From an uncultured Succinivibrionaceae bacterium (GTDB taxonomy: Bacteria; Pseudomonadota; Gammaproteobacteria; Enterobacterales; Succinivibrionaceae), in assembly GCA_944390105.1 (NCBI GenBank), contig CALXOV010000047.1:1-64000 (forward strand): 64,000 bases of DNA, given 5' to 3'. Both the position numbers and the translations under genes were made by a program. Shown in pieces: positions 8,547-16,300 of the stretch (positions within the stretch are counted from its first letter, which is position 1; every line of letters starts with the position of its first letter). A model generated the notes under the pieces. It did no database searches, was not told the origin of the DNA, and saw only the letters and a list, made by a program, of their open reading frames with translations.

Positions 8547-8849
8547 ATGTCCGCAGGTTTATAGTAATTTATATTGTAAAACAATTGGATAATCGTCATC
8601 TGCTTTGTTGGCTGTATGTCGCAACAAAGTTAAGCGTTTGGCTTGGTGGAATCTTTGTCGCTCAACAAGGCATAAAACAAGGTGTGATGCTTAGCTTTAA
8701 CTGTTTTAGGTTTGGCTGAGCAAAGCTTGGTTAAAGCGGTTTAACGTAATAGAATCATTGCAAAGTTCTTTAAAGGACAGCTGAGCTGATTGTAGGTAGC
8801 AGTAGAGCTTTTGGCAGATTTGCCTTTTCATAAATTAAGGAAAAGTCTT
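8547..8849. other. Intergenic region, no feature seen
   Basis: About 300 bases between dusA and the aldo/keto reductase. No ORF, tRNA or strong hairpin was recognised; presumably it carries the reductase promoter. Confidence 0.5.
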
Positions 8850-9716
8850 ATGTTAAGCATTAAATCGACCGTAGAGCTAAATAATGGAATACAGATGCCG
8901 TTGTTAGGGCTTGGTGTTTTTCGCGCTCAAAGCGGAGAGGAAGCACGTTCAGCAGTACGAACAGCTATTGAGTATGGTTATCGCCACATTGATACGGCAC
9001 GCATTTATTGCAATGAAAAGAGTGTCGGCCGCGGTATTCGTGATAGCGGAGTGAAGCGTGAAGACATCTTTGTGACTACCAAGTTATGGCGTACCGATTA
9101 TGCAGATGCGCGACGCGGGCTGATCGAGTCTTTAGAGCGTTTGGGGCTTGATTATGTAGATCTTTATCTGCTGCACTGGCCGTTTGCCGGTTTTGAGCGC
9201 GCATATCTGGAGCTTGAGAAATTACAGCAAGAGGGCTTATGCCGCGCTATAGGCGTTTCCAATTTTAAAATTCATCATTTTTCGATGTTGCAGGCGGCAG
9301 GGGCAAGCGTGGTGCCCCAAGTTAATCAAACCGAGTGCCATCCGGCTAATGCGGAAAATGTGCTGCTTGGCTGGAGTCAAGCGCATAAGGTCGCGCTGGA
9401 GGCGTATTCGCCTTTAGGCGGACAGGGGCATCTGCTGATTAATGATCCGCGTATTTTAAGCATTGCTGAACATTATAAGGTCAGTGCAGCACAAGTAATT
9501 CTACGCTGGAATCTCCAACGCGGGGTGATAGTTATCCCCAAGTCGGTGCACGCTGAACGCATTATCAGTAATGCAGATCTGTACGGCTTTGAGCTGACTC
9601 CTGAGGAGATGAGCGCGTTGGGTGAACTTGATAGACAGGAGCGTCGGGCTTGGGATCCTGATCGCATTGAAGCTCGTCCGGCCGAATTATGGCCGGATCC
9701 AGTGCCAGAGGATTAA
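8850..9716 (+). CDS. Aldo/keto reductase (AKR5, DkgA-like)
   Basis: NADPH-dependent carbonyl reductase of the 2,5-diketo-D-gluconate reductase type. The catalytic tetrad is visible: Asp48 (RHIDTA), Tyr53 (IYCNEKSVG), Lys78 (TTKLW) and His109 (LLHWP). GVSNF and the cofactor-binding VIPKSVHAERI are present. The ATG at 8850 after taaggaaaa is chosen over the in-frame TTG at 8811. The C-terminal tail (WPDPVPED) is short. Its stop overlaps the convergent deaminase stop by 4 bases. Physiological substrate unknown; methylglyoxal or keto-sugars are typical. Confidence 0.85.
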   Translation: MLSIKSTVELNNGIQMPLLGLGVFRAQSGEEARSAVRTAIEYGYRHIDTARIYCNEKSVGRGIRDSGVKREDIFVTTKLWRTDYADARRGLIESLERLGLDYVDLYLLHWPFAGFERAYLELEKLQQEGLCRAIGVSNFKIHHFSMLQAAGASVVPQVNQTECHPANAENVLLGWSQAHKVALEAYSPLGGQGHLLINDPRILSIAEHYKVSAAQVILRWNLQRGVIVIPKSVHAERIISNADLYGFELTPEEMSALGELDRQERRAWDPDRIEARPAELWPDPVPED

Positions 9717-10273
9717 GCTCCACAGCACCCGCCACAGCTGCCGGCGGGGGTTGGGGTGTTTTCTTGGGACAGCGTGCGAATCGCGCGCTGCATAATATCG
9801 TCTTCCCATTCTAAGGGATTGACAGAAAACAAATGTCCCTCTTCATCGCGTAGCACTACACGCGCTATCTGTGCATTTAAAATCATGCGTTCGCACATTG
9901 CGCAGGGGCGCATGCTTTTAGTCGGTTTGCCGCTTTTTACCTCGGTACCTGCTAAATACAGCGTGCCGCCGGCGACATCAAGCGGATTTCCGTTAATTAT
10001 GGCATTAGCCTCAGCATGTACTGCACGGCACAATTCGTAATGGGTGCCGGGTTTAATTTTCAATTCCTCACGTAGGCAGGAGCCTAAGTCTGAGCAGTTG
10101 GCGCGATGGCGCGGTGCTCCATTATAGCCGGTGGCGACAATACGGCCGTCTTTGGACACAATGACGGCTCCATAGCGGCGGCGAATGCAAGTTGAGCGCA
10201 TGGATACAGCCTGCGCAATTTCCATAAACGATTCATCCTTAGTCGGACGGTCAAATTCTGCGGTCATAAGCAT
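9713..10273 (-). CDS. dCMP deaminase-family protein with Cys-rich tail
   Basis: Zinc-dependent deoxycytidylate deaminase family: zinc ligands in AVHAEANAI (His86, with catalytic Glu88) and PCAMC (Cys124, Cys127), plus RRYGAVIV and TGYNGAPR as in dCMP deaminases that feed dUMP synthesis. It is 186 residues, and ends in an unusual SCGGCCGA tail that could bind metal or be redox-active. A second ATG lies two codons in (10267) and could be the real start. It is distinct from cytidine deaminase Cdd in length and motif spacing. Confidence 0.82.
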   Translation of the reverse strand: MLMTAEFDRPTKDESFMEIAQAVSMRSTCIRRRYGAVIVSKDGRIVATGYNGAPRHRANCSDLGSCLREELKIKPGTHYELCRAVHAEANAIINGNPLDVAGGTLYLAGTEVKSGKPTKSMRPCAMCERMILNAQIARVVLRDEEGHLFSVNPLEWEDDIMQRAIRTLSQENTPTPAGSCGGCCGA

Positions 10274-10364
10274 TTATTCCAAGCAGGTGAAAACGCGCTA
10301 AAGATAGCACATGAGGCAAAGGATTGCTGTGAGATGAGAAAAACTTGCGCTAAGTTAGGATAAA

Positions 10365-10390
10365 CTGACCTTGCAGCCAGGCAAGGTCAG
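10365..10390 (-). terminator. Perfect hairpin between GH28 gene and deaminase
   Basis: CTGACCTTGC-AGCCAG-GCAAGGTCAG is a perfect 10-bp stem with a 6-base loop, 33 bases past the GH28 stop on the minus strand. It has only a short T stretch, so it may be an atypical terminator or 3' stabiliser. Confidence 0.55.
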
Positions 10391-10422
10391 CTGCTGTGAA
10401 AATCTGTGACCAAAGGTAAGCT

Positions 10423-11745
10423 TTAGCGGGCTTCCTTAATTAGACTATGCGGGCCGCGCACTAAGTAGTCGCCTTCGCTGGCCTGAACTTTAGTATTAAT
10501 GAAGGTGCCTTCAACATAACGTGCCTGTACGCCAAGCTTGCTGTCAATATCCACATGCTCAAACAGAACCTCTTGCACCGGAGACTCTGGCAGGCCGTTG
10601 AGCAGTGCTGCGATATTGGCACCGGTGGCCTTAAGATTGCGCACCGTAACGCCTTTGACCTTAGGCGTATACGAGGTAACATTTTGCTCCGGAATTTCTT
10701 CCGTAAGGCCGAGGCCTGAGGCCCCTGGCTGTCCGGCATAGGACAGAGTAACCAATACCGGCGTCGCCACGCCGTCCATGGTGACATTTTCTACAGTCAG
10801 CGGGCCAATGTTATTGCCGCGATCGCGCGCTGACTTAATGCGTACTCCGTTTTCGCCTTGCTTAAAGCTTACATTGCGCACTGTAACCGCGCCGATGCCG
10901 TTGGCGGTCTCAGAGCCAATAGAGATGCCGTGACCGACGTCCATGATACTGTCTTCAATTAAGATGTCTGCAGATGGCGCAGCTCCGTTCTGTTCTACGC
11001 CGGATTTTATGGCAATATTGTCATCACCGGTGTGAATAAAGGCATTCTTAACATGTACACGCTGCGAGGACACAATATCAATGCCGTCGGTATTGGGCGA
11101 TTCTTCAGGGGATTTGACTTTAAGTCCATCCACTAGTACGTTGCGGCTGTTACGGATGACTAAATTCCACATGGGGGAATTAGTCAGAGTCACGCCGTAG
11201 ACCATTGCATTCTCTACTGCATTAAACTCAATCAGCCATGGACGAGGCATGCCGTTTGCAAGCTTCACGCCGGGGTATTTAGCTTCAAATTGTGCAGTAT
11301 CGCCCGCCTTGACGGCCTGACGGAGTGCAAGAGCATCTTCCCACCAGTATTCAGCGCCGCTACCGTCAATTGTGCCAGAGCCAATGAGAGCAATATTCTG
11401 CGCATCATTGGCCCAAATAAAGGCTTCATTGGGCGCAGTTGGACGTCCGATATAAGCATCAACAAACATCTTTTCTCGATTATCTGCTTTCAGTACTGCG
11501 TCGGCACTTAAGTTTAAGGTTACTCCGGATTTGAGTTCAATGGGACCGGACAGCCATAGCCCGCGGCCTAAGCGTACTTCACCGCCGGTGAGCGCGCATT
11601 TGTCAATGGCCTGCTGAATAGCCTTGGTATTCAGATGAATGCTGGAGGCATAACCGCCGAAATTTTCAGGGAGGCATAGAACCTGCGCCATAATCGCGCA
11701 CGGAAAAGCCGCGGCTAGCGCAGCGCCTAATAGAGTTTTTTTCAT
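10423..11745 (-). CDS. Periplasmic glycoside hydrolase family 28 (polygalacturonase-like)
   Basis: Right-handed beta-helix pectin hydrolase. Starting at the ATG after gagggtaaaata (11745) gives a standard signal peptide MKKTLLGAALAAAFPCAIMA. GH28 catalytic motifs appear in order: NTDGID (218-223), GDDNIAIKSG (240-249), GHGISIGSE (271-279) and RIKS (302-305). At 440 residues and with no transporter or second pectinase beside it, an exo-acting enzyme working on oligogalacturonates in the periplasm is plausible, by analogy with PehX-type enzymes. An in-frame ATG 11 codons upstream is less likely because it would extend in front of the signal peptide. Confidence 0.88.
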   Translation of the reverse strand: MKKTLLGAALAAAFPCAIMAQVLCLPENFGGYASSIHLNTKAIQQAIDKCALTGGEVRLGRGLWLSGPIELKSGVTLNLSADAVLKADNREKMFVDAYIGRPTAPNEAFIWANDAQNIALIGSGTIDGSGAEYWWEDALALRQAVKAGDTAQFEAKYPGVKLANGMPRPWLIEFNAVENAMVYGVTLTNSPMWNLVIRNSRNVLVDGLKVKSPEESPNTDGIDIVSSQRVHVKNAFIHTGDDNIAIKSGVEQNGAAPSADILIEDSIMDVGHGISIGSETANGIGAVTVRNVSFKQGENGVRIKSARDRGNNIGPLTVENVTMDGVATPVLVTLSYAGQPGASGLGLTEEIPEQNVTSYTPKVKGVTVRNLKATGANIAALLNGLPESPVQEVLFEHVDIDSKLGVQARYVEGTFINTKVQASEGDYLVRGPHSLIKEAR

Positions 11746-12176
11746 TATTTTACCCTCTACACTATAAATAGTTGGCACTTATCGTACGCTAACATAATTA
11801 AGCAAAAGTAACAGTGCAAGAGTTGTCGCTTAGTTTTAACGAAAGGTCGCGAAATTCCTCATATTAGAGCATGGAAAGTAGTTTAGCTGTGGCGACTATA
11901 GCCAAGCCTATACAGAATGAGCTTAAAGCTAAGACTAGATGGGGTATTGTGGATATGCCCTCAAGTGTTGCCGCGTATGGAGCACTTACTTAAAGTAAGA
12001 CAAGTGTTCTTGCAAAAACTCACACGTAAGTGGTTTTTACTTTTGCATTTGTGCAGAGTCTGACACAAAAAAAGTTTGGACTTCACTGCTTTTTTCTCTT
12101 ATAATCACGCGCGTCTTTGTTTTGGTCGCAGAACAAGGGCTTTTCATTAATTTATATCTATCAAGGATTTTTTATC
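11746..12176. other. Divergent intergenic region before rplY
   Basis: No gene recognised. A hairpin with flanking A and T runs (12014-12038, AAAAACTCAC with GTGGTTTTT, one bulged T) looks terminator-like in both directions but no gene ends here. The rplY promoter lies at 12076-12105. Confidence 0.5.
12076..12105 (+). promoter_or_regulatory. Sigma-70 promoter of rplY
   Basis: TTGGAC and TATAAT are separated by 18 bases. They stand about 70 bases before the L25 start codon, preceded by an A/T-rich stretch. Confidence 0.7.
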
Positions 12177-12464
12177 ATGGCTATTACTTTAGATGCAGTC
12201 GTCCGTTCCGACTTGGGGAGAGGTGCGAGCCGCCGCCTTCGTCGTACGGGCCAGATCCCTGCCATCATCATCGGCAAGAACGTAGACACCGTGTCGATTA
12301 CTTTAGATGAAAAGAAGCTGATTTTAGCTGCTTTAAAGGACGAGTTCTACGCAGAACCGACCACCATCAACGTCAATGGTGAAGCCATTGCGGTTAAGCC
12401 TACCGATATGCAGCGTCATCCGGTGACTTCGCGCATTCTGCACGTAGATTTTACTCGTGTCTAA
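12177..12464 (+). CDS. rplY: 50S ribosomal protein L25 (short form)
   Basis: 95 residues, the size of the short gammaproteobacterial L25 that binds 5S rRNA. The sequence opens with ITLDAVVRSDLGRGASRRLR and continues with GQIPAIIIGKN and MQRHPVTSRILHVDF, as in the L25 fold. The ATG at 12177 is chosen over an extension of 20 codons upstream that lies within the untranslated leader. It has its own promoter and terminator. Confidence 0.95.
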   Translation: MAITLDAVVRSDLGRGASRRLRRTGQIPAIIIGKNVDTVSITLDEKKLILAALKDEFYAEPTTINVNGEAIAVKPTDMQRHPVTSRILHVDFTRV

Positions 12465-12498
12465 TTTGACGGTCATTATTTATTAAATAATGACAAGA

Positions 12499-12526
12499 AA
12501 CGGTACCTTACGAGGTGCCGTTTTTT
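12499..12526 (+). terminator. Terminator of rplY
   Basis: AACGGTACC-TTACGA-GGTGCCGTT forms a 9-bp stem (one T-G pair) followed by TTTT, 35 bases past the rplY stop. Confidence 0.9.
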
Positions 12527-12562
12527 ATTGGATGAAGCTTTTGCTACAGGAGAATAGGCACG

Positions 12563-13726
12563 ATGGCGATCCGCGCTTTAATTGCTTTGGCTTTCGGTAC
12601 GTTGGGCCTTGGCATTACCGAATATGTGGCAATGGGACTGCTGCCGTATTGGTCTGAAGATTTGCAGGTAGATATTGCCGCCTCTGGACATGCTATTTCT
12701 GCCTATGCTTTAGGCGTCGCGGTCGGGGCTTTCATGCTGGTTTTCATGCGCCGCATCAAGCTGAAGACCATTCTGCTTTGTTTAGTCATAGTCCATATTG
12801 TTGGCAATGCTTTAACCGCGCTGGCGCCTTCTTATGAGCTGCTGCTACCGGCGCGTTTTATTGCCGGTCTGCCACACGGCAGCTATTTCGGCGTCGGTTC
12901 GATTATTGCGCAGCGCATCGCCGCCCAAGGTAAGGGGACTTCCGCAGTTGCGATTATGACTGCAGGCATGACGGTGGCTAACGTGTTTGGTGTTCCCTTG
13001 GGGACAGCTTTGGCGCATACATTAAGCTGGCGTGTCATTTTTTATCTTGTCGTGCTGTGGGGGCTTTTGGTGTTAGTTTCGTGCGCAAGATGGGTTAAAG
13101 ATGTCGGAAAGATTGAAGATACCGGTTTTAGAGGGCAATTTGCATTCTTAAAACAGCGCGCCCCGTGGTTGGTTTTAGCCGCGACACTGCTTGGCAATGC
13201 AGGGATTTTCTGCATGCAGAGTTATGTCAGCCCGTTACTTACGGATCTGGCAGGTCTCAAGCTTGAGTATGTATCAGCCGTACTGGTGGCGATGGGAGTG
13301 TGCATGGTGATCTTTAATCTTATTTCCGGGCGCATCTGCGATATCTTTACCCTAGGTAGCGCAGCCTGCTGGTATCAGTTGACAGCCGTTCTGCTACTTG
13401 GATGTATTGCTCTGCTTGGCGAACATACCGTGATCTGTATCGTTCTCGTGTGCCTGACTGCAGGTATGCTGTTTGCGCTGTCAGCACCTGAACAGGTATC
13501 GATTCTGCGCTGCGCGCCAGGCGGATTGCTTCTCGGTGCTGCCAGCGTACAGGCCGCTTTTAATCTTGGCAATGCCTTGGGGGCCTATGTTGGGGGCTTG
13601 CCATTTGTGTTTAATTTACCGCTTAATTTAATTACTGTGTTTGGTGCTGGCTTAGCTTTATGCGGTTTTATCGCACTTTTTATCTACGCGCACTGGGATG
13701 AACGCAAATTCTCTTCAATGATCTAA
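12563..13726 (+). CDS. MFS exporter, DHA1/AraJ-like
   Basis: 387 residues with about 12 membrane segments. The N-terminal half carries GLGITEYVAMGLLPYW, LLPARFIAGLPHGSYFGVG and GVPLGTALA, typical of AraJ/SotB-type sugar or drug exporters of the DHA1 branch. RBS acaggaga precedes the ATG. It follows the rplY terminator and stands alone. The substrate cannot be read from sequence or context. Confidence 0.8.
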   Translation: MAIRALIALAFGTLGLGITEYVAMGLLPYWSEDLQVDIAASGHAISAYALGVAVGAFMLVFMRRIKLKTILLCLVIVHIVGNALTALAPSYELLLPARFIAGLPHGSYFGVGSIIAQRIAAQGKGTSAVAIMTAGMTVANVFGVPLGTALAHTLSWRVIFYLVVLWGLLVLVSCARWVKDVGKIEDTGFRGQFAFLKQRAPWLVLAATLLGNAGIFCMQSYVSPLLTDLAGLKLEYVSAVLVAMGVCMVIFNLISGRICDIFTLGSAACWYQLTAVLLLGCIALLGEHTVICIVLVCLTAGMLFALSAPEQVSILRCAPGGLLLGAASVQAAFNLGNALGAYVGGLPFVFNLPLNLITVFGAGLALCGFIALFIYAHWDERKFSSMI

Positions 13727-13978
13727 GCTCAAGTCCTGCGCCGACGGGGTGCGGGGCGAATTTGTGACGTAGTTTTCAGGTTTTTGCAGAAAACTATTTT
13801 AAAAGTTAAAAAATTTCTTTACTCTAAAAATAGAGCGTAAGTTAGAGTACCTGAGGTTGCTGTTGTTTGCAGTTTGCAGGTCGTTCTCGCTTAAGTCAGT
13901 AACGGTGCTGAATACTGACGACGGTTTTTGTAGCACCATTTTGCCCCGTAAGTCCGGGAGCACATTAGAAGGTAAAAC

Positions 13979-14830
13979 ATGAACGCAGAGATTCCTTTAG
14001 GCATTAGAATCCCGCTGCCGGTGGTTGATATTAAGGATGCCGGTGCCTACGTTGATGCAGGCAGCCATGGCGCTCTATTTGTTCCGCATTCGCAACTACC
14101 GCCAGGTCTGCAGATCGGGGATAAGCTTGAGGTTTTCCTCTACTCTGACGGCGGACGCGTGCTGGCCACGTCTCGTCAGCCGTATCTAGAGCTTGGCATG
14201 GTCGGAGCACTGCGGGTCAATTCAATTGACTGTGGTACCGCATATCTTGATTTAGGTATACCTAAGGAATTGGTTGTTCCGGTCTCTGAGCAGCGTGGCT
14301 ACTTTGAAACCGGTAGCTTTGTGCTCATTTATGTAGCAATTGATGATGAAGGGCGTCTCTTTGGCACGCAGCGTTTCAGCCGTTATTTAAGTGATACTGC
14401 ACCGGTTCATGCCTATTCAAGCGGCGATGAAGTTACCGTGGTGCCATTGGCCCGTACTCCGCTAGGTTTGCGCGTGGCGGTAGATGATCAGTATTTTGGG
14501 CTGATTTATAAGACTGAGCTTAAACATCCCGTTACCTTAGGGCGCCGCATGCGTGCTTACATCCTGCAGCAGCGTGATGACGGAAAACTCGATTTAGGAT
14601 TACAGCGCCCGGGCCGAGGCGGGGTGGAGCAGGCAGCGGAGGAAATACTTCAGCTTTTGCAGCGTGCCGGCGGGACGTTGCCCTTTGGCGATAAGAGTTC
14701 GCCAGAGGATATTGAAGATTATCTGCACATTTCTAAGGGCAAGTTTAAAAAAGCTATCGGTGCTTTATATAAACAGCGTTTAATTGAAATTTATGACGAT
14801 AAAATCTGCTTGGTCAATACAATAGGATAA
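13979..14830 (+). CDS. cvfB: S1-like RNA-binding protein, CvfB/YitL family
   Basis: 283 residues of repeated S1-like OB folds with a C-terminal winged-helix part, the CvfB architecture. Visible signatures include DAGAYVDAGSHGALFVPHSQLP in the first S1 domain, LGMVGALRVNSIDCGTAYLDLG in the second, and GKLDLGLQRPGRG followed by the winged helix (SPEDIEDYLHISKGKFKKAIGALYKQ). CvfB proteins bind RNA and affect virulence or stress gene expression in firmicutes; the role in this organism is unknown. Nine bases separate it from sohB, suggesting one transcript. Confidence 0.8.
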   Translation: MNAEIPLGIRIPLPVVDIKDAGAYVDAGSHGALFVPHSQLPPGLQIGDKLEVFLYSDGGRVLATSRQPYLELGMVGALRVNSIDCGTAYLDLGIPKELVVPVSEQRGYFETGSFVLIYVAIDDEGRLFGTQRFSRYLSDTAPVHAYSSGDEVTVVPLARTPLGLRVAVDDQYFGLIYKTELKHPVTLGRRMRAYILQQRDDGKLDLGLQRPGRGGVEQAAEEILQLLQRAGGTLPFGDKSSPEDIEDYLHISKGKFKKAIGALYKQRLIEIYDDKICLVNTIG

Positions 14831-14839
14831 CGATAAATT

Positions 14840-16258
14840 ATGCTTGGCAGTTTTTTCTATGAACTCATGCTATTTGCCGGCAAGGCCTTGCTGGTGCTGA
14901 TTACCATCAGTGTTGTGTTAGCCCTAACTTTTGCTTTGGCCCGTAAAGGCAAAAATGCCGCAGGTAGCACAAATCAGCCACGCTTGGTGATTAAGGATTT
15001 AACGCATGAGCTTTCTAAGCAACGTAAAGCCTTAAAGCAGGCGATTAAAAAGGCTGACCCCGATCGCAAACTAAAAAAGGAAGCAGCGGCTGCGGCATCT
15101 AAAGGCTGGTTTTCATGGTTAAAAAAACGCAGTAATTCGAAAGCTAAAGCTGAAACTAAAACTGAGCTTAAGCAGAATGTTTGCGCCGCTGAAAATACTA
15201 CAACAGTACAAGATGATGTAAAGGTAGCGGCAGCCCGTGTCGATAACGTTGGCGAAAACGTACCGACAGCGGAAAAAACAGACAATTTGTCTGTCCACGA
15301 TGGAGAAGCCGCAGCTGACAAAACGGGAAATTCTGCTGAAACTGGGCCGATAGCGGATACTGTGGAACATACTGCGCTTACTGATAAGAGTGCTATCACT
15401 CAATTGCAGCGGCGCCAGCAGGCTCGCCAGCGCAAGCTCGATAAACTGCATGCTCTGGAGGACAAAGGAGAATTTTGTCCGCGCAATCTTTTTGTGCTGA
15501 CTTTCAAGGGTTCGGTAAAAGGCTCTGAAGTAAAGCGACTGCGCCGCGAGATCGATGTTTTAGTGCAGGTGGCGGATAAACGTGATGAGGTCATCATTAA
15601 GCTGACTTCACCTGGCGGCATGGTCAACAGCTACGGCCTGCTATCCTCGCAGCTGTTGCGCTTGCGTGATCGCGGCATATTCTTGACGGTGTGCGTGGAC
15701 AGTGTGGCAGCTTCCGGAGGTTATTTAATGGCCTGCGTGGCCAATAAGATTGTCGCGGCGCCATTTGCCTATATCGGTTCCATTGGCGTGGTTGCCGAAT
15801 TTCCCAATTTTCACCGCTTGCTGAATTCGCATGAAGTAGACTATGAACAAGTTACCGCCGGCAAGTATAAGCGTACCCTTAGCATGCTAGGTCCAAATAC
15901 TGACGAAGCTCGTGAAAAGTTCAAGCAAGAGCTGGAAGCTATTCATCGGCGCTTTAAGGAGCAGGTACTCAAATTCCGCCCGCAGCTTAATGCCGATAAA
16001 GTAGCTACGGGTGAACATTGGCTGGCGATAGATGCCTTAGAGCTTGGCTTGGTCGATGAGCTTGCAACTTCCGAGGAATATATTGCCAAACGCGCAGACT
16101 GCACTTACTGCAGTGTGCTGGCTTTGGCCTTGGTGAAAAAACCAAAGCCCGGTATGCAGTCGTTGCTGCGTCGTCTTTCACTACTGCGGTTGTTTTCTAC
16201 TAAGTCGGCGCTGCAGGATAAGCTACAGCAAGCGGCACTGATGGAACATATTCATTAG
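14840..16258 (+). CDS. sohB: Membrane-anchored serine peptidase SohB
   Basis: Peptidase S49 family. An N-terminal membrane anchor (about 8-34) is followed by a long charged, Lys/Ala/Glu-rich linker (about 45-205), making the protein 472 residues, much longer than the ~350 of E. coli SohB. The catalytic domain carries LTSPGGMVNSYG, the nucleophile Ser292 in VAASGGYLMACVA, and the general-base Lys344 in TAGKYKRTL. ATGEHWLAIDALELGLVDE is conserved. sohB beside topA is also seen in enteric bacteria. The extended linker is the notable difference. Confidence 0.92.
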   Translation: MLGSFFYELMLFAGKALLVLITISVVLALTFALARKGKNAAGSTNQPRLVIKDLTHELSKQRKALKQAIKKADPDRKLKKEAAAAASKGWFSWLKKRSNSKAKAETKTELKQNVCAAENTTTVQDDVKVAAARVDNVGENVPTAEKTDNLSVHDGEAAADKTGNSAETGPIADTVEHTALTDKSAITQLQRRQQARQRKLDKLHALEDKGEFCPRNLFVLTFKGSVKGSEVKRLRREIDVLVQVADKRDEVIIKLTSPGGMVNSYGLLSSQLLRLRDRGIFLTVCVDSVAASGGYLMACVANKIVAAPFAYIGSIGVVAEFPNFHRLLNSHEVDYEQVTAGKYKRTLSMLGPNTDEAREKFKQELEAIHRRFKEQVLKFRPQLNADKVATGEHWLAIDALELGLVDELATSEEYIAKRADCTYCSVLALALVKKPKPGMQSLLRRLSLLRLFSTKSALQDKLQQAALMEHIH

Positions 16259-16300
16259 TCAGCAGGACAAGGCATACAAGAACAAAAAAAGGAGAGGCAG

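Noticed and set aside
12014..12038. Terminator for an unseen gene before rplY
   Set aside because: The hairpin with A and T runs is real, but no ORF on either strand ends at it, so no gene was called.
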